Shown here: one piece after another, positions 6,983 through 17,041 of the stretch | How positions within the stretch are numbered: the first letter of the stretch is position 1 | How the letters are laid out: every line of letters begins with the position of its first letter | From: an uncultured Treponema sp. | GTDB lineage: Bacteria; Spirochaetota; Spirochaetia; Treponematales; Treponemataceae | Length of the DNA stretch: 33,035 nt | Reading direction: 5' to 3' | Assembly: GCA_947166355.1 (NCBI GenBank) | Contig: CAMVDX010000026.1 | Coordinates: 1 to 33,035 of the forward strand | The notes under the pieces: model-generated | Databases searched by the model: none | What the model was told of the DNA's origin: nothing | Seen by the model: only the letters and a program-made list of their open reading frames with translations | Position numbers and translations under genes: made by a program

Positions 6983-9184
6983 ATGAGTACTATAAACGAA
7001 AAAAACAGTTCAAAAAAGACTGCTAATAGTTATATTGTAAAATTTCCTATCGGAGTAAAGCTCGCCCTCATAATAGGATTCATTGTATTAGTTTCACTTG
7101 GCTCAGTAACATATCTAAACAGCCACTTTGTTGGTGAAGATGTAAAAATCACCGCTGAAAATAATAACCTTTCAACAAATGCCCGCGCCGCAAGCACTGT
7201 AGAAGACAAAATCAGCACAATACGTTCAAATGTATTTCAGCTGCTCGACCTTCTGAATGTAGTTAGCGGTGGACGTACAGCAGCCCTCGCCCGTCAGGCA
7301 GAAGCCTTCTTTTTTGAAAGAAATCAGGATATTGCTTCTATATATATTATCTCAGAAAACAGTATTACACGCGCAAACAGCACAGATTCCAGAATTTTGA
7401 ATTCACGCTTTTTCCTTTCAAATGAGCTCGACACCTCTGTAATGGAAACCTTTTTACAGGCAATTTCACAGCAGGTTGTACGTTCCTGTGCCGGAGAAAC
7501 TATTGCTGCAAACGCATCTCCATTCTTTGGAATTCCTGCAATGGCTATGCTCTTTCCTTACAAAGAAAACGGACTTGATCAGACTTGTATCATCACTTTT
7601 TCTATAGAAACCATTTCAGATATTCTTGGAACAAACTCTACAAATACTACTTTTATGATAAATGATTCGGATGAGCTGCTTTCTCACCCGGAAACAGACC
7701 GCATTCTGCGCGGCGAGAGTCTTAAAAACTATCCTCTCGTTACCGCAATGCGCTTAAACAACCAGAATAACGACGACAGCCGCCAGATTCCATTCTTTGA
7801 AACAGAAACTGTAGACGGAAAAGAGATAAAAACTGAGTATTACGGAGCTTACGAAAAGCTGAGTCTTGGCGATATTGTTGTAATGACAACTGTACCGCTC
7901 AATTCCGTACTCGAAGGCGTTCTTACAACCCGCCGCAACAACATTTACCTTATGGGTGTTGTTTTCTTCCTTTCTGTAATTTTTATTCTTACCTTCTCAC
8001 GTCTTGCAATTTCGCGTCACCTTCGCCGCCTTACAGAATCTGCAGAAGAAATCAAGCTTGGTAATTTTGAATCTGAGATTTTTGAAAAGCTCAAGACAAA
8101 CCGTAAAGACGAAATCGGTGTTTTGAACCAGAGTACAAAAGATGAACTTTACTCTCTGAATACCTTCGCAAAATTCACTAACCGAAACGTTGCAAAGGCT
8201 ATTGCAAGACAGGAAATTGACTTTAATCCTCACCTTAAAGACGTAACAATCTTCTTTAGTGATATCCGAGGCTTTACAGCAATTTCAGACGGTTTTAAGA
8301 ACCGCTTTGGAAACGACTCGCCAAGCGAAATCATTGGCTTCTTGAATGACTACATGAGCCGAATGGTAAACTGTATCGTGCTCAGCCACGGAAACATCGA
8401 TAAATTCGAAGGTGATGCTATTATGGCCGTTTGGGGAATCATGCGTAATGACAGCCTCGAGTTTGAAGATATGGCAGATTCTAATCCTAAAAAGAAGGAA
8501 TTGCAGAAGATTCACGACGAACACGTTATGGAAGATGCTACAAACGCAATCCGCGGTACAATCGCCATGCGCTACGCCCTTATGAAGTACAATAAGGAAG
8601 CAGAAGCCTTCACTAAAGCACACGAAAAAGAACCGAAAGCAAAATATAAGCCGCACATCCGCATTGGTAGCGGTTTGAATACCGGCCGCGCAACCTGTGG
8701 TCTTATGGGTGCCGACATGGGTAAAGACGGTAAAATGGAATATACGGCTATTGGAGACGCTGTAAACTTTGCATCTCGTACAGAAAGCTCTAACAAGCCT
8801 TGTGGAACTGATATTCTTATCACTGAAGATACTTATTCTCTTTTGAAAAAACGTTTTATCAAGTGCGAAGAAAATAATTTTACAATTGCTCCCGAAGATA
8901 AGCCTAATGAGCTTGTTGTCGAGATGATTCCTGTAGAATTTGAAGTAAAAGGTAAAGGTACTCAGCACTTCTACGGTGTTGTAAATATGCCGCAATTTGA
9001 TATTGAAGCTTTCTTTAAGCCGAATGAGCCGGACTTTAAGGCAGATCCGGACTGTGCAAGAGCTCTCGGTCCTAATGGCCCAAAAACTCTTAATGAAGTA
9101 CGAAACCTCCTTGGTATTCCAATCCCTGAATTTGAAAAGGTAAACTTGAATGAAGAAGAAAACAAGATCCAGGTCAAGAAGTAG
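6983..9184 (+). CDS. Membrane sensor class III adenylate cyclase with HAMP linker
   Basis: The predicted 733-residue protein makes cAMP from ATP. The ATG at 6983 follows GAGAGAG and lies about 40 bases after the promoter. Domains in order: membrane helix 1 (about 25-46), an extracytoplasmic sensor region of some 270 residues resembling double Cache domains, membrane helix 2 (about 320-342), a HAMP-like segment, and the cyclase domain (about 420-640). Catalytic positions are intact: Asp427 (FFSDIRGF) and Asp478 (KFEGDAIMAVWG) for metal binding, Lys474 for adenine selection, and Asn595 and Arg599 (GDAVNFASR) for transition-state binding. A charged insertion of about 25 residues precedes GSGLNTGR, and about 90 residues follow the core. 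It heads a four-gene operon and overlaps the next gene by 35 bases. I recall a similar neighbourhood in T. pallidum around TP0485, unverified. The ligand cannot be inferred. Confidence 0.9.
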   Translation: MSTINEKNSSKKTANSYIVKFPIGVKLALIIGFIVLVSLGSVTYLNSHFVGEDVKITAENNNLSTNARAASTVEDKISTIRSNVFQLLDLLNVVSGGRTAALARQAEAFFFERNQDIASIYIISENSITRANSTDSRILNSRFFLSNELDTSVMETFLQAISQQVVRSCAGETIAANASPFFGIPAMAMLFPYKENGLDQTCIITFSIETISDILGTNSTNTTFMINDSDELLSHPETDRILRGESLKNYPLVTAMRLNNQNNDDSRQIPFFETETVDGKEIKTEYYGAYEKLSLGDIVVMTTVPLNSVLEGVLTTRRNNIYLMGVVFFLSVIFILTFSRLAISRHLRRLTESAEEIKLGNFESEIFEKLKTNRKDEIGVLNQSTKDELYSLNTFAKFTNRNVAKAIARQEIDFNPHLKDVTIFFSDIRGFTAISDGFKNRFGNDSPSEIIGFLNDYMSRMVNCIVLSHGNIDKFEGDAIMAVWGIMRNDSLEFEDMADSNPKKKELQKIHDEHVMEDATNAIRGTIAMRYALMKYNKEAEAFTKAHEKEPKAKYKPHIRIGSGLNTGRATCGLMGADMGKDGKMEYTAIGDAVNFASRTESSNKPCGTDILITEDTYSLLKKRFIKCEENNFTIAPEDKPNELVVEMIPVEFEVKGKGTQHFYGVVNMPQFDIEAFFKPNEPDFKADPDCARALGPNGPKTLNEVRNLLGIPIPEFEKVNLNEEENKIQVKK

Positions 9185-12065
9185 TCTTCTGCTTCCGTTC
9201 ATTTTTACCATTTTCGTTTGCTGCGTCGGAGCGGGTACAAACAGCTGGCTTTTCTACACAAGTTTTTTCCGTGCACTTTCAAAACAAAATGAACAGCCTA
9301 TTGCGACCATCACATTCAAATATAAAACTGCTCAGCGTAAATTCTTAGACCGCGTAGTTTGGGATCGTCTGCGTCAGGAATCTCCGGTTTATAACGGAGA
9401 TACTATTCACACCGCTGCCCTTTCAGAAGCAACCATCTGGTTTAACGACGGAAACGTAATGGACCTTATGGAAAATACTATGGCTCAGGTCTTTTTACGT
9501 GAGGACAATACTGCTGCCGTAGAACTCGAAGACGGTTATGCAACGGTAGATTCTTCTGATGCAGAAAACGGAATGACTCTTTCTTCAAATGGAATGCAGG
9601 TTGCCGTAAATAAAGGAGCTAGTCTCAGTGCAGGCTCTACTGCAAATGACGGTTCCGGTAAAACAAATCTTTCTGTTCAGGTTCTTAAAGGAAATGCTGC
9701 TGTCACAAATGCAAACGGTACGCAGGTTTCGATAAAACAGGGTGAAGAACTGAGCCTAGAAGGCAATGCCCGCCCTACTACTCCGGCTCTTACAGTTCTG
9801 GCACCAAAGCGCAACGAAAAGATTCTTTATCACGAGCAGGGAACGACAGATGTAAATTTCCGCTGGAATAATGTCTCTGAAAGTACAATGCTCCAGATTT
9901 CTCAGGATAAGGATTTTAAGAATATTCTTTACAGTCTTAGTTCTGACGGCCTTTCAGAAACTTCAATGAAACTCGGCAACGGAATATATTTCTGGAAGCT
10001 TAATGCTGCCCCAGACGGAATGAGTGAACAGCAAGCAACCGACGAAGGTCTTATAAAAACCGGAAAAGTTCAGGTAATTCAGTCATTACCGCCAACACCT
10101 GTTGCTCCTGCTGAAAATTATACTTATGGATTCCGTACCCGTAATCCGGCAGTACGTATAATCTGGACTGAATGTCCTTATGCGACAACCTACCGGCTTG
10201 AAATTTCCCGAAGTCCAAACATGAGTAATCCTGTAATTGAGCAGAGAACAAGTACAACTTCTTCTATCATCTCTTCTCTGGGAGCGGGAACTTATTATTG
10301 GCGCGTAACTCCTTATTATACTCTCAACAAAGTCGGCTTTGCAGCTCCCGGAGAAATCCGAAGCTTTAATATCGAACGAAAAGGTGAACTCTTAAAACCT
10401 GAACTTCTTATTCCGGCAGAAAACAGTATTGTAAACATAGAAGAATCTGCAAAAGCAACCAGCTTCTCATGGAAAATAGAAAGCGAAGCTGAACGTTATA
10501 CAATCAGAATCTCAAACGATGCCAGTCTGAGAAATCCTGTTGTAACTCTCGAAACTACAGAAAACTATTATTCTCTTAATAACAGTATTGCAAAGCTAAA
10601 AGAAGGCCACTGGTACTGGGGCGTTACACAAAAAGATTCTGAAGGCAACACCTCGCCTGTTTCAGAAATCCGCAGTTTTTATACAATGCGCGGTATGCCT
10701 GAGCAGCATACTATTGAGCCTGCAGACGGCTACAGCTGTGCACTTGCCCTTCTGCCAGATACAAAGTTTACCTGGAAGCGCAATATTCCTGAAAACTTTA
10801 TCAGTGAACTTGAAATTTCTGAAGATTCAAACTTTAAGAAAATTATTTACTCCGCTTCTGTAAATGCCAGCAGTCTTAAAGGCGTAAACCTTGAACTTGG
10901 TACTTATTACTGGCGGCTTAAATCTTCAAGCACTACAGATGATACAAAATTGATTACACCTGCCAAGCTGCTTAATATTGTAGGGCCTCTTGATTCTGCT
11001 AAACTTGGTGCACCGGGAGGCCGCGCAATTGCCCGTGAATCAATTCCATTTACCTTTAACTGGAGTGAAGTTGATGGCGCAGACTATTACAAGCTTTTGA
11101 TTTACCGCCAGCGAGACAATGAGCTTGTATATGAAAATGTTATCTACGAAAATGAAGATTTTGTAGATATGTTTAATCCTAAGGAATTCCATGATAAAGA
11201 AAATTATCGCTGGCAGGTTCAGGCTTTTGCAAACGAAATTCCGGGTGTTTCCAGCCGTCGTACTGGTCGCCTTTCAGAAGGACGCTTTAACCTTATCAAG
11301 CTCCGCCCTGTAGAAATTACCGCTCCGGCAAAGGGTGCTGAATTCAGTGGTATAGATGCAATCTTAAATCCTTCTTATTCAAGCTGGACTACTGTAGACT
11401 CTGTAGCAAAGGCTCAGTTTATAGTACGCAAGACTGATGAAAAGGGAAAAATAGTAATTAAGATTCCTTCTGATGAAGAAATGAATAACGGTAAAACCGT
11501 AGCTCCAAATACTATTCTGCTGGATAATGAAGAAGGCTTAAGACCTGGAAAATATGAAATCGTTGTATATGCAGAAACTCTTGATGGAGTTGATATTTCT
11601 AACACAGATAAAAAGTACCTGGGTTCATTCCGAATTCTCCCTATAGAGCCACTTGCCGTAACTAATAATCTCTCAAGTGTACCACAGATTCTCAATGCAG
11701 ATTACCTGAGAAATCCCGATAATCCTAGAACCATTACACTCAGCTGGTCTCCTGTGCGTGATGCAACAGATTATGTAATAGAAATTAAAGATAAAAAGAA
11801 CAAAGTGCTTTTAAGCCAAATGGTAGAAGGAAGCACGAGCTATGAAATAGACTTCCTCAAGCTTTATGAAGAAAATAAATCAACATTTGCAAAAGGCACC
11901 TTTAAATGGTCTGTTTATGCTTTACGCAGAATAGACAGTGACAAGAACGGTGAACTTGATAAGGTTCTTCAGGAAGGACCTTCTTCTGAATCAGAATTCT
12001 CAACTGATATTCCTACCCCAAAAAAGACAAAGGCAAAAGGAGCAAAGAACCCGTATGGTAATTAG
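9150..12065 (+). CDS. Membrane-anchored FecR-domain protein with tandem Fn3-like repeats
   Basis: The 971-residue product has a basic N-terminus and a membrane segment (about 13-30), probably an uncleaved anchor. A FecR-like beta domain follows (about 65-205: VYNGDTIHTAALSEATIWF, later VQVLKGNAAVTN and VSIKQGEELSLEG). In FecR proteins this domain transmits envelope signals to sigma factors; here no sigma factor is adjacent. The rest is a series of at least six beta-sandwich repeats of roughly 90-110 residues, each with an early Trp (FRWNNV, IIWTEC, FSWKIE, FTWKRN, FNWSEV, LSWSPV) and a later aromatic-Trp motif (YFWKL, YYWRV, WYWGV, YYWRL, YRWQV, FKWSV). These look like fibronectin type III domains for protein or glycan contacts. 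The start overlaps the cyclase end by 35 bases, suggesting coupled translation. A periplasmic scaffold or receptor seems likely; partners are unknown. Confidence 0.8.
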   Translation: MKKKTRSRSRSSLLLPFIFTIFVCCVGAGTNSWLFYTSFFRALSKQNEQPIATITFKYKTAQRKFLDRVVWDRLRQESPVYNGDTIHTAALSEATIWFNDGNVMDLMENTMAQVFLREDNTAAVELEDGYATVDSSDAENGMTLSSNGMQVAVNKGASLSAGSTANDGSGKTNLSVQVLKGNAAVTNANGTQVSIKQGEELSLEGNARPTTPALTVLAPKRNEKILYHEQGTTDVNFRWNNVSESTMLQISQDKDFKNILYSLSSDGLSETSMKLGNGIYFWKLNAAPDGMSEQQATDEGLIKTGKVQVIQSLPPTPVAPAENYTYGFRTRNPAVRIIWTECPYATTYRLEISRSPNMSNPVIEQRTSTTSSIISSLGAGTYYWRVTPYYTLNKVGFAAPGEIRSFNIERKGELLKPELLIPAENSIVNIEESAKATSFSWKIESEAERYTIRISNDASLRNPVVTLETTENYYSLNNSIAKLKEGHWYWGVTQKDSEGNTSPVSEIRSFYTMRGMPEQHTIEPADGYSCALALLPDTKFTWKRNIPENFISELEISEDSNFKKIIYSASVNASSLKGVNLELGTYYWRLKSSSTTDDTKLITPAKLLNIVGPLDSAKLGAPGGRAIARESIPFTFNWSEVDGADYYKLLIYRQRDNELVYENVIYENEDFVDMFNPKEFHDKENYRWQVQAFANEIPGVSSRRTGRLSEGRFNLIKLRPVEITAPAKGAEFSGIDAILNPSYSSWTTVDSVAKAQFIVRKTDEKGKIVIKIPSDEEMNNGKTVAPNTILLDNEEGLRPGKYEIVVYAETLDGVDISNTDKKYLGSFRILPIEPLAVTNNLSSVPQILNADYLRNPDNPRTITLSWSPVRDATDYVIEIKDKKNKVLLSQMVEGSTSYEIDFLKLYEENKSTFAKGTFKWSVYALRRIDSDKNGELDKVLQEGPSSESEFSTDIPTPKKTKAKGAKNPYGN

Positions 12066-13371
12066 TAAAAAGCTCCTTTGTATATTATTAGCCAGTCTCA
12101 TATTTTTTGGAAGTGCAAACGCAAAATCAAAGAAAAAAGAGAAGTCTGGCCTTACTTCATCTGCTCCTGTTACAACACAGGATGAAAACGGCGAAGAGAT
12201 TGTTGATGAAAATCCGGAAGCAGCATGGCAGTATCTTGAATGGATAGAAGAGTCTCCTGAATATGTTCAAAAATATGAAATTGTTATAGAAGGAAAACAG
12301 GAAGGTCAGGACTGGACTGAAGTAAACCGCCTTATGACGGAAGATAATACTACAAAAATTCAAATCACTCCTCTCTTACAGCCGGGATTATACCGTTATA
12401 AGGTAATTACTTATGACCTTATTGGAATTCCAGAAGTTGAATCAGACTGGTTTGAATTCAATATTTACGAAGCATATATTCCGCAGATACGCGGCATTTC
12501 TACAGCAGCAAGCCATAGTTCTACAATCTATCTTGATGAATTAAATGACGGTATCTTAAACATAAGCGGACGAAATCTCTTTGAAACTCAAAAGGAAGAC
12601 ACTGACATCTCATTTACGAGTTATGCACTTATACCAGAAAAAGGGCGCAGTGAATCTCTTATTCCAGATATTCTGGAATTCAGCGACAATAATCGAAGTA
12701 TGAAGATTCAGTTTGATATAGACAGCCTTGATACTGGGGTTTACAATTATATTGCTACAGATGCCAGCGGTCTTTCAAGTGAACTTTCTAAAGACAGTCA
12801 GCTTATTGTAAAGTTTAAGAAAGCTGTTGACTTTGATGTATCTGCCGGTTATGCCATACCTGTCATTGTTATTGGAGATAGAATGAAAGAATATCTTAAC
12901 TCTTCATTTATTCCTCTTTCAGCGACTGCAAAGGTCTCGCTTTTACCGTTTAAGAAAAAGTTTGGATACCTTGGACTTGGAGCTACCGGCACCTATTCCA
13001 GACTTCTTACAAAAACGACCGGTTACGATCTCGACGGTAACTTTATTACAGGGCACGCACTTTTTATCTACCAATTACCTATTCGTATAATAAACAAGAG
13101 AACACAAAAGCTTCGTCATATTGCTACACTTGAACTTCATGGAGGAGCTGGTGTTACAATGTTCCAGAATACAAAATTCCACTTTCCACGTAATATCAAT
13201 TCTGAACCACTTAACAGTCTTGATATAAGCGTGATTGCAGGCCTTACAGGGCAGATATATGTTACAAACCGAATGTATATAGAGGCAGGAGCGGATTTTA
13301 TTTTTCCGTTCATGGGTAAACTGATTATGGGGTATGTACAGCCTCAGATTTGTATAGGATGGCAGTTCTAA
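12055..13371 (+). CDS. Secreted protein with barrel-like C-terminus
   Basis: I chose the ATG at 12055, preceded by AAGGAG 12 bases upstream, because it gives a clear signal peptide (23 residues ending GSANA before KSKKKEK). The frame is open further upstream but there overlaps the previous gene deeply. The start overlaps the FecR-like gene by 11 bases. The 438-residue product contains an Fn3-like segment (YEIVIEGKQEGQDWTEVN, LLQPGLYRYKVITYD), a middle beta-rich region (about 150-255), and a C-terminal half of alternating strands (FDVSAGYAIPVIVIGDRM, FGYLGLGATGTYSRLL, RMYIEAGADFIFPFMG). It ends in CIGWQF, a terminal phenylalanine as in outer-membrane barrels. I therefore suspect an outer-membrane protein or periplasmic partner of its neighbours. 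In T. pallidum the equivalent position may hold TP0483, reported to bind fibronectin; that match is from memory. Confidence 0.7.
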   Translation: MVISKKLLCILLASLIFFGSANAKSKKKEKSGLTSSAPVTTQDENGEEIVDENPEAAWQYLEWIEESPEYVQKYEIVIEGKQEGQDWTEVNRLMTEDNTTKIQITPLLQPGLYRYKVITYDLIGIPEVESDWFEFNIYEAYIPQIRGISTAASHSSTIYLDELNDGILNISGRNLFETQKEDTDISFTSYALIPEKGRSESLIPDILEFSDNNRSMKIQFDIDSLDTGVYNYIATDASGLSSELSKDSQLIVKFKKAVDFDVSAGYAIPVIVIGDRMKEYLNSSFIPLSATAKVSLLPFKKKFGYLGLGATGTYSRLLTKTTGYDLDGNFITGHALFIYQLPIRIINKRTQKLRHIATLELHGGAGVTMFQNTKFHFPRNINSEPLNSLDISVIAGLTGQIYVTNRMYIEAGADFIFPFMGKLIMGYVQPQICIGWQF

Positions 13372-16300
13372 TGAAAAAAAATCCCTTTTTATTACAAGTC
13401 TTTTCTCACCGGCCATTGCCACACTTAACATGGCAATTCATACTGACAATTTTCTTATCTCTGGTTTTTGCTTCCTGTCAGCTGTTTAATAACGACGTAG
13501 ATGACTTTATGGAAAAATACACCGAAACTGCGGCCATAGAGGAACACGAATTTAAAACAGAAAATTATGAGGACTCAGCCTTAAATATCTGTATCCCATC
13601 TTATGCTGATGCTGAGATTGAATTTCTCATGCGAAACCCTAAGCAATTCAATCTTGTTCCTTCGATTGTATTCACTGGTCTCGATTCTGCAATAAGCCGT
13701 GAAGGAGTTCAAATCTCTCAGATTGATTCAGAATCACTAACTCTCAAAATGCCACAAAAATTCCTTATTCCTTGTGATGAAGGTAAGGATTTAACAGCAG
13801 AAATCTCTCTCTACGAGCCGATGAGTGGTCGTACCTTTGACATCTACACTGTTGATATGCGCTGTAACACAATACCTCCTCTTATTCTGAATCCAACAGT
13901 CATAAACAACAACAACTCTACTTTTGCCATTGCCTTTGAAATGCCAAATGATGAAGAAATGGCTATCCGCCATAAGGATGTTACTACCATAGAAATTGAT
14001 GGAGTTCCTTACGCTGTAGAAGTAACCTCAGAAACAGACGCAGCCGGTCTTCCTCATGCAAAATACCGCTTTGAAGATTCTCGCTTTACACGCACCTGGA
14101 ATCCTAACTATTATCCAATCAACAATAAGGGCTTTGACGCAAATTCAAACTCTGTGTTTTTTGAAACCGGTATTCCTTTTACTGCACAAGATAAGGAATT
14201 CACACTGATTATGCGAGACAACGCAGGTCTCGAAAGCACAGTAAAAGCTTCAACAAGTATCTCAAAGCTTTTGAAACCAACCATAAAGAATAAGAATGGC
14301 ACAGTTATTTCTGAAGGTGTAGTAACGGGTATTCCTTTTGACGAAACAACAAAGACGGGTATAGTAACAATCTGCCCTCCTGTACAGGATCATCTTGGTA
14401 ATCCGGTAAGCGGTGCTACTGTACATTACAGAATTTACGAAGCTACGGGAAGCGGCATCATCTATGCAAGCGGAAGCACCACAGAGGACCTCAAAATAGA
14501 GCTTCCGCAGAATTCGTACCGAATCGAAGCATACGCTACACTTATTAACTATGAAAATTCAGCAACAACTACAATAAAGTTCCGTTTTGTAAACAATGTT
14601 CTCTACATTAATCCTGACTTTGAAGGAGGAGACGGTTCTGAAGCCGCTCCTTGGGATACGATTCAGCACGCCTTTGATGACATTAATTCGCGCCCTACAC
14701 ATGAAACCAAGTTTACAATCTACATAGAAGGCAATACAAATGAAGATATGGTAATTGACGGCTCTCTGAATACTGATGAGCTAGAAATTACCAGAAAGGC
14801 CGGCGCAACTGCTGCAAGCGTTAAGTCTATAAAAATTGGCGGAACTAACCAGCTTTCTCCTAACTTTACCCTCTCAATTGCAAACCTCAAGGTTTCTAAT
14901 CCAAACGGAACGGGTGTTTTCATAGACCAGAACATGACAATTCCATTTGACAATGTTGAAATCAGTGGATGTTCACACTTTGGTCTGCACATAAAGAACG
15001 GAACGGTAAATTATAATGGCGGAAAGATTACAGGAAACAGTACTTCTCCGAATGTTGCTCAGTACGACGGTAACACGGCCGTCTACATTCAGAACAACAG
15101 TAAGTGTAACTTTACGGGCACACCGGTTGATCAGAACTCGGTATTTGGAATTGTTCTTGAGCACTCGGGAGAATGTACCCTTACAAACTGTACGGTTTCA
15201 AACAACGGAGCTTCGGGCTTCTATCTTGCTTCAGAAAATGCAGTCGTAAACCTCACAGACACAACTGTAAGCGGAAACTCACGCGGTATAGATCTTGTTT
15301 CAGAATACGGCTGGACGGGCGGTTCAGGTCTCGGCGGTAAGCTCAACGTAAGCGGAAACACAATTATCAACAACAACATAACCAACGGAAACAAAGAAAA
15401 CGTAATGCTTTCTGCAAATGGAAACGGCTCTAAGGTACACATAAAAGGCGCTCTCAGCAGTACGGCAAGAATTGGTATTACTACAGTTACTCCTCCTTCT
15501 GGAAGTGCATTCACAGCTCCGTTTACCGATGGTTGGAGCACTTATAACAGCGGTGCTCCGGGAGATATCTTCTTCTCTGACAAAGGCTACTTTGTTGCAG
15601 CACAATCTGGCGAAGCAGTGCTTTCAAACAGCAACGGCGGCACCTACACTCCTTTTGACTACAACATAACCTTTACAGCAGAAAACGGAGCTGTCTTTAA
15701 CACAAGTCTTGTTCCGGGTACAGCTAAGACCATTACCGTAGAACCTCATGTTACAAGACAGGGAACTGCTATTCCTGTTCCAGATGATTTAATCTGGAAT
15801 CTTTATGTAACCTGCCATGACGCCGAGGTTGTAAGCTCTGCAACAAATACAATCACTATTCCGGGAAATCTTGTTACAAATGACGTTTACATTCTGCATA
15901 TCAATGCCACTTATCTTGGAAGACTTTATGATATGACATTAAGACTCGGCAGCCCAAATCCGATGGCTGGTTTACAGGGAATAACAGTGACACATTCTGT
16001 CCCGAACTCATTTGTATTTAAAAATGGAAGAACCATCCACATTCCTGTTGGAACAACCTTTACAAAGCTTATTGCAAGTGACCACGAAACCACACAGGGA
16101 GAATACTCACAGTATATGATCTGGTATGGAGATGTTGTCAGCAATGATTTGTACAGACCTACTGCTTCCCGTGGACTTGGAGCAAACTACCCTGCATATA
16201 AATTGAACTGGTATGAAGCAATAATATACTGTAACCTCAGAAGCCTTGCAGAAGGTCTGACACCAGCCTATTACCTTGCAGATGCCTCAGGAACAGAGCT

Positions 16301-16928
16301 TGGAGGAACAGGCAACGGAAGAAATCCTTCTTCCTGGCTTAATACTGCTGTTAACGGAACAAATATTGCCCGTGATTCAAACAGTAAGTATTACTACAAC
16401 GGGACTTCACGCAGCAGCCGTCTTGAGTTCATGGAAGATGGTTCAGATACAGATGGAGGAATTCGTTTTGATACGACGGCAAACGGCTGGCGTCTCCCGA
16501 CTGAAGCTGAATGGGAATGGCTTGCACGTGCAGGAAACACCACTAACAGCGGACAAAAGAAATACAGCGGTACTAATTCAGACAGCGATCTTACGAATTA
16601 TGCCTGGTACAGCGGCAATAGTAATTCAAACTCTGTACATGAAGTAAAACAAAAAGAACCTAACGATGCAAACCTATATGATATGAGTGGCAATGTAGAC
16701 GAATGGTGCTGGGACTTAGTTGATTTTGCATCTCCATCTGCAGATACTCCCGAGACAGGATTTGCAACGGGAAACAGACGTCCCCTTCGTGGTGGCAGCA
16801 TAGCTTCTGATACCAGTTATTGCAGAGTTTTCGAACGAGATCATGATAATCCTATGGGGAGAGGAAGCGATGACCCCACCTATGGATTTTATCCACGAGG
16901 CTTCCGCGTAGTTCGCTCAAGCAATTAG
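13371..16928 (+). CDS. Large surface lipoprotein: beta-helix plus SUMF1/FGE-like C-terminal domain
   Basis: The ATG at 13371 shares its A with the previous stop codon (TAATG), so translation is probably coupled. The 1185-residue product has a long signal sequence ending in LVFASC, with Cys36 as likely lipidation site (a relaxed spirochaete lipobox). Residues to about 400 form beta-rich domains. From about 405 to 690 a right-handed beta-helix is suggested by LYINPDFEGG followed by short repeats such as NVEISGCSHFGLHI, TLTNCTVSNNGASGFYL and NLTDTTVSGNSRGIDL. Another beta domain precedes a C-terminal SUMF1-type fold (about 870-1185: WRLPTEAEWEWLARAG, DMSGNVDEWCWD, LRGGS, GFRVV). True formylglycine-generating enzymes have two active cysteines; here SYCRVFER keeps only the first, so I favour a non-catalytic, lectin- or binding-type domain. 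It is the last gene of the cyclase operon, before a strong terminator. Confidence 0.85.
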   Translation: MKKNPFLLQVFSHRPLPHLTWQFILTIFLSLVFASCQLFNNDVDDFMEKYTETAAIEEHEFKTENYEDSALNICIPSYADAEIEFLMRNPKQFNLVPSIVFTGLDSAISREGVQISQIDSESLTLKMPQKFLIPCDEGKDLTAEISLYEPMSGRTFDIYTVDMRCNTIPPLILNPTVINNNNSTFAIAFEMPNDEEMAIRHKDVTTIEIDGVPYAVEVTSETDAAGLPHAKYRFEDSRFTRTWNPNYYPINNKGFDANSNSVFFETGIPFTAQDKEFTLIMRDNAGLESTVKASTSISKLLKPTIKNKNGTVISEGVVTGIPFDETTKTGIVTICPPVQDHLGNPVSGATVHYRIYEATGSGIIYASGSTTEDLKIELPQNSYRIEAYATLINYENSATTTIKFRFVNNVLYINPDFEGGDGSEAAPWDTIQHAFDDINSRPTHETKFTIYIEGNTNEDMVIDGSLNTDELEITRKAGATAASVKSIKIGGTNQLSPNFTLSIANLKVSNPNGTGVFIDQNMTIPFDNVEISGCSHFGLHIKNGTVNYNGGKITGNSTSPNVAQYDGNTAVYIQNNSKCNFTGTPVDQNSVFGIVLEHSGECTLTNCTVSNNGASGFYLASENAVVNLTDTTVSGNSRGIDLVSEYGWTGGSGLGGKLNVSGNTIINNNITNGNKENVMLSANGNGSKVHIKGALSSTARIGITTVTPPSGSAFTAPFTDGWSTYNSGAPGDIFFSDKGYFVAAQSGEAVLSNSNGGTYTPFDYNITFTAENGAVFNTSLVPGTAKTITVEPHVTRQGTAIPVPDDLIWNLYVTCHDAEVVSSATNTITIPGNLVTNDVYILHINATYLGRLYDMTLRLGSPNPMAGLQGITVTHSVPNSFVFKNGRTIHIPVGTTFTKLIASDHETTQGEYSQYMIWYGDVVSNDLYRPTASRGLGANYPAYKLNWYEAIIYCNLRSLAEGLTPAYYLADASGTELGGTGNGRNPSSWLNTAVNGTNIARDSNSKYYYNGTSRSSRLEFMEDGSDTDGGIRFDTTANGWRLPTEAEWEWLARAGNTTNSGQKKYSGTNSDSDLTNYAWYSGNSNSNSVHEVKQKEPNDANLYDMSGNVDEWCWDLVDFASPSADTPETGFATGNRRPLRGGSIASDTSYCRVFERDHDNPMGRGSDDPTYGFYPRGFRVVRSSN

Positions 16929-16956
16929 GCTGAGAGCTGCACAATTGCCGCATAAG

Positions 16957-16979
16957 ACCTTCGGGGCAAGCCCGAAGGT
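16957..16979. repeat. Short palindrome after the lipoprotein gene
   Basis: ACCTTCGGG and CCCGAAGGT form a perfect 9-base stem around GCAAG. No T run follows, so it is more likely a dispersed palindromic repeat or mRNA-stabilising hairpin than a terminator. Confidence 0.6.
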
Positions 16980-17024
16980 GACACCACCCCAGGGTATTGC
17001 CGGACTTTTGCTGAAAGAGCCACC

Positions 17025-17041
17025 ACTAAACCGATATTCGA
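17025..17041 (-). other. 17-base copy of the tRNA-Glu D-arm, possible tRNA remnant
   Basis: The string actaaaccgatattcga occurs here and again at 17160-17176 inside tRNA-Glu, in the same orientation. On the minus strand the sequence beyond it contains CTTTCA where a tRNA-Glu(TTC) anticodon loop would lie, but the anticodon stem, T-arm and acceptor do not pair convincingly. It looks like a decayed 5' half of a tRNA-Glu gene or a partial duplication. Confidence 0.45.

Noticed and set aside
8285..9211. A 308-codon open frame on the minus strand
   Set aside because: It is antisense to the catalytic domain of the adenylate cyclase, whose motifs are unmistakable; the antisense product is a Cys/Phe-rich shadow.
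13390..13450. Repeat insertion in the lipoprotein signal sequence (ATTGCCA...TGGCAAT inverted repeat)
   Set aside because: Only a 7-base inverted repeat is visible, without the rest of a known repeat family; the long signal sequence is odd but not explained by this.
16750..16928. Target (variable region) of a diversity-generating retroelement, as for TvpA-type Treponema lipoproteins
   Set aside because: The C-terminal fold fits, but there is no reverse transcriptase, template repeat or second copy of the end in the window, and the last codons are not enriched in AAC/AAT.
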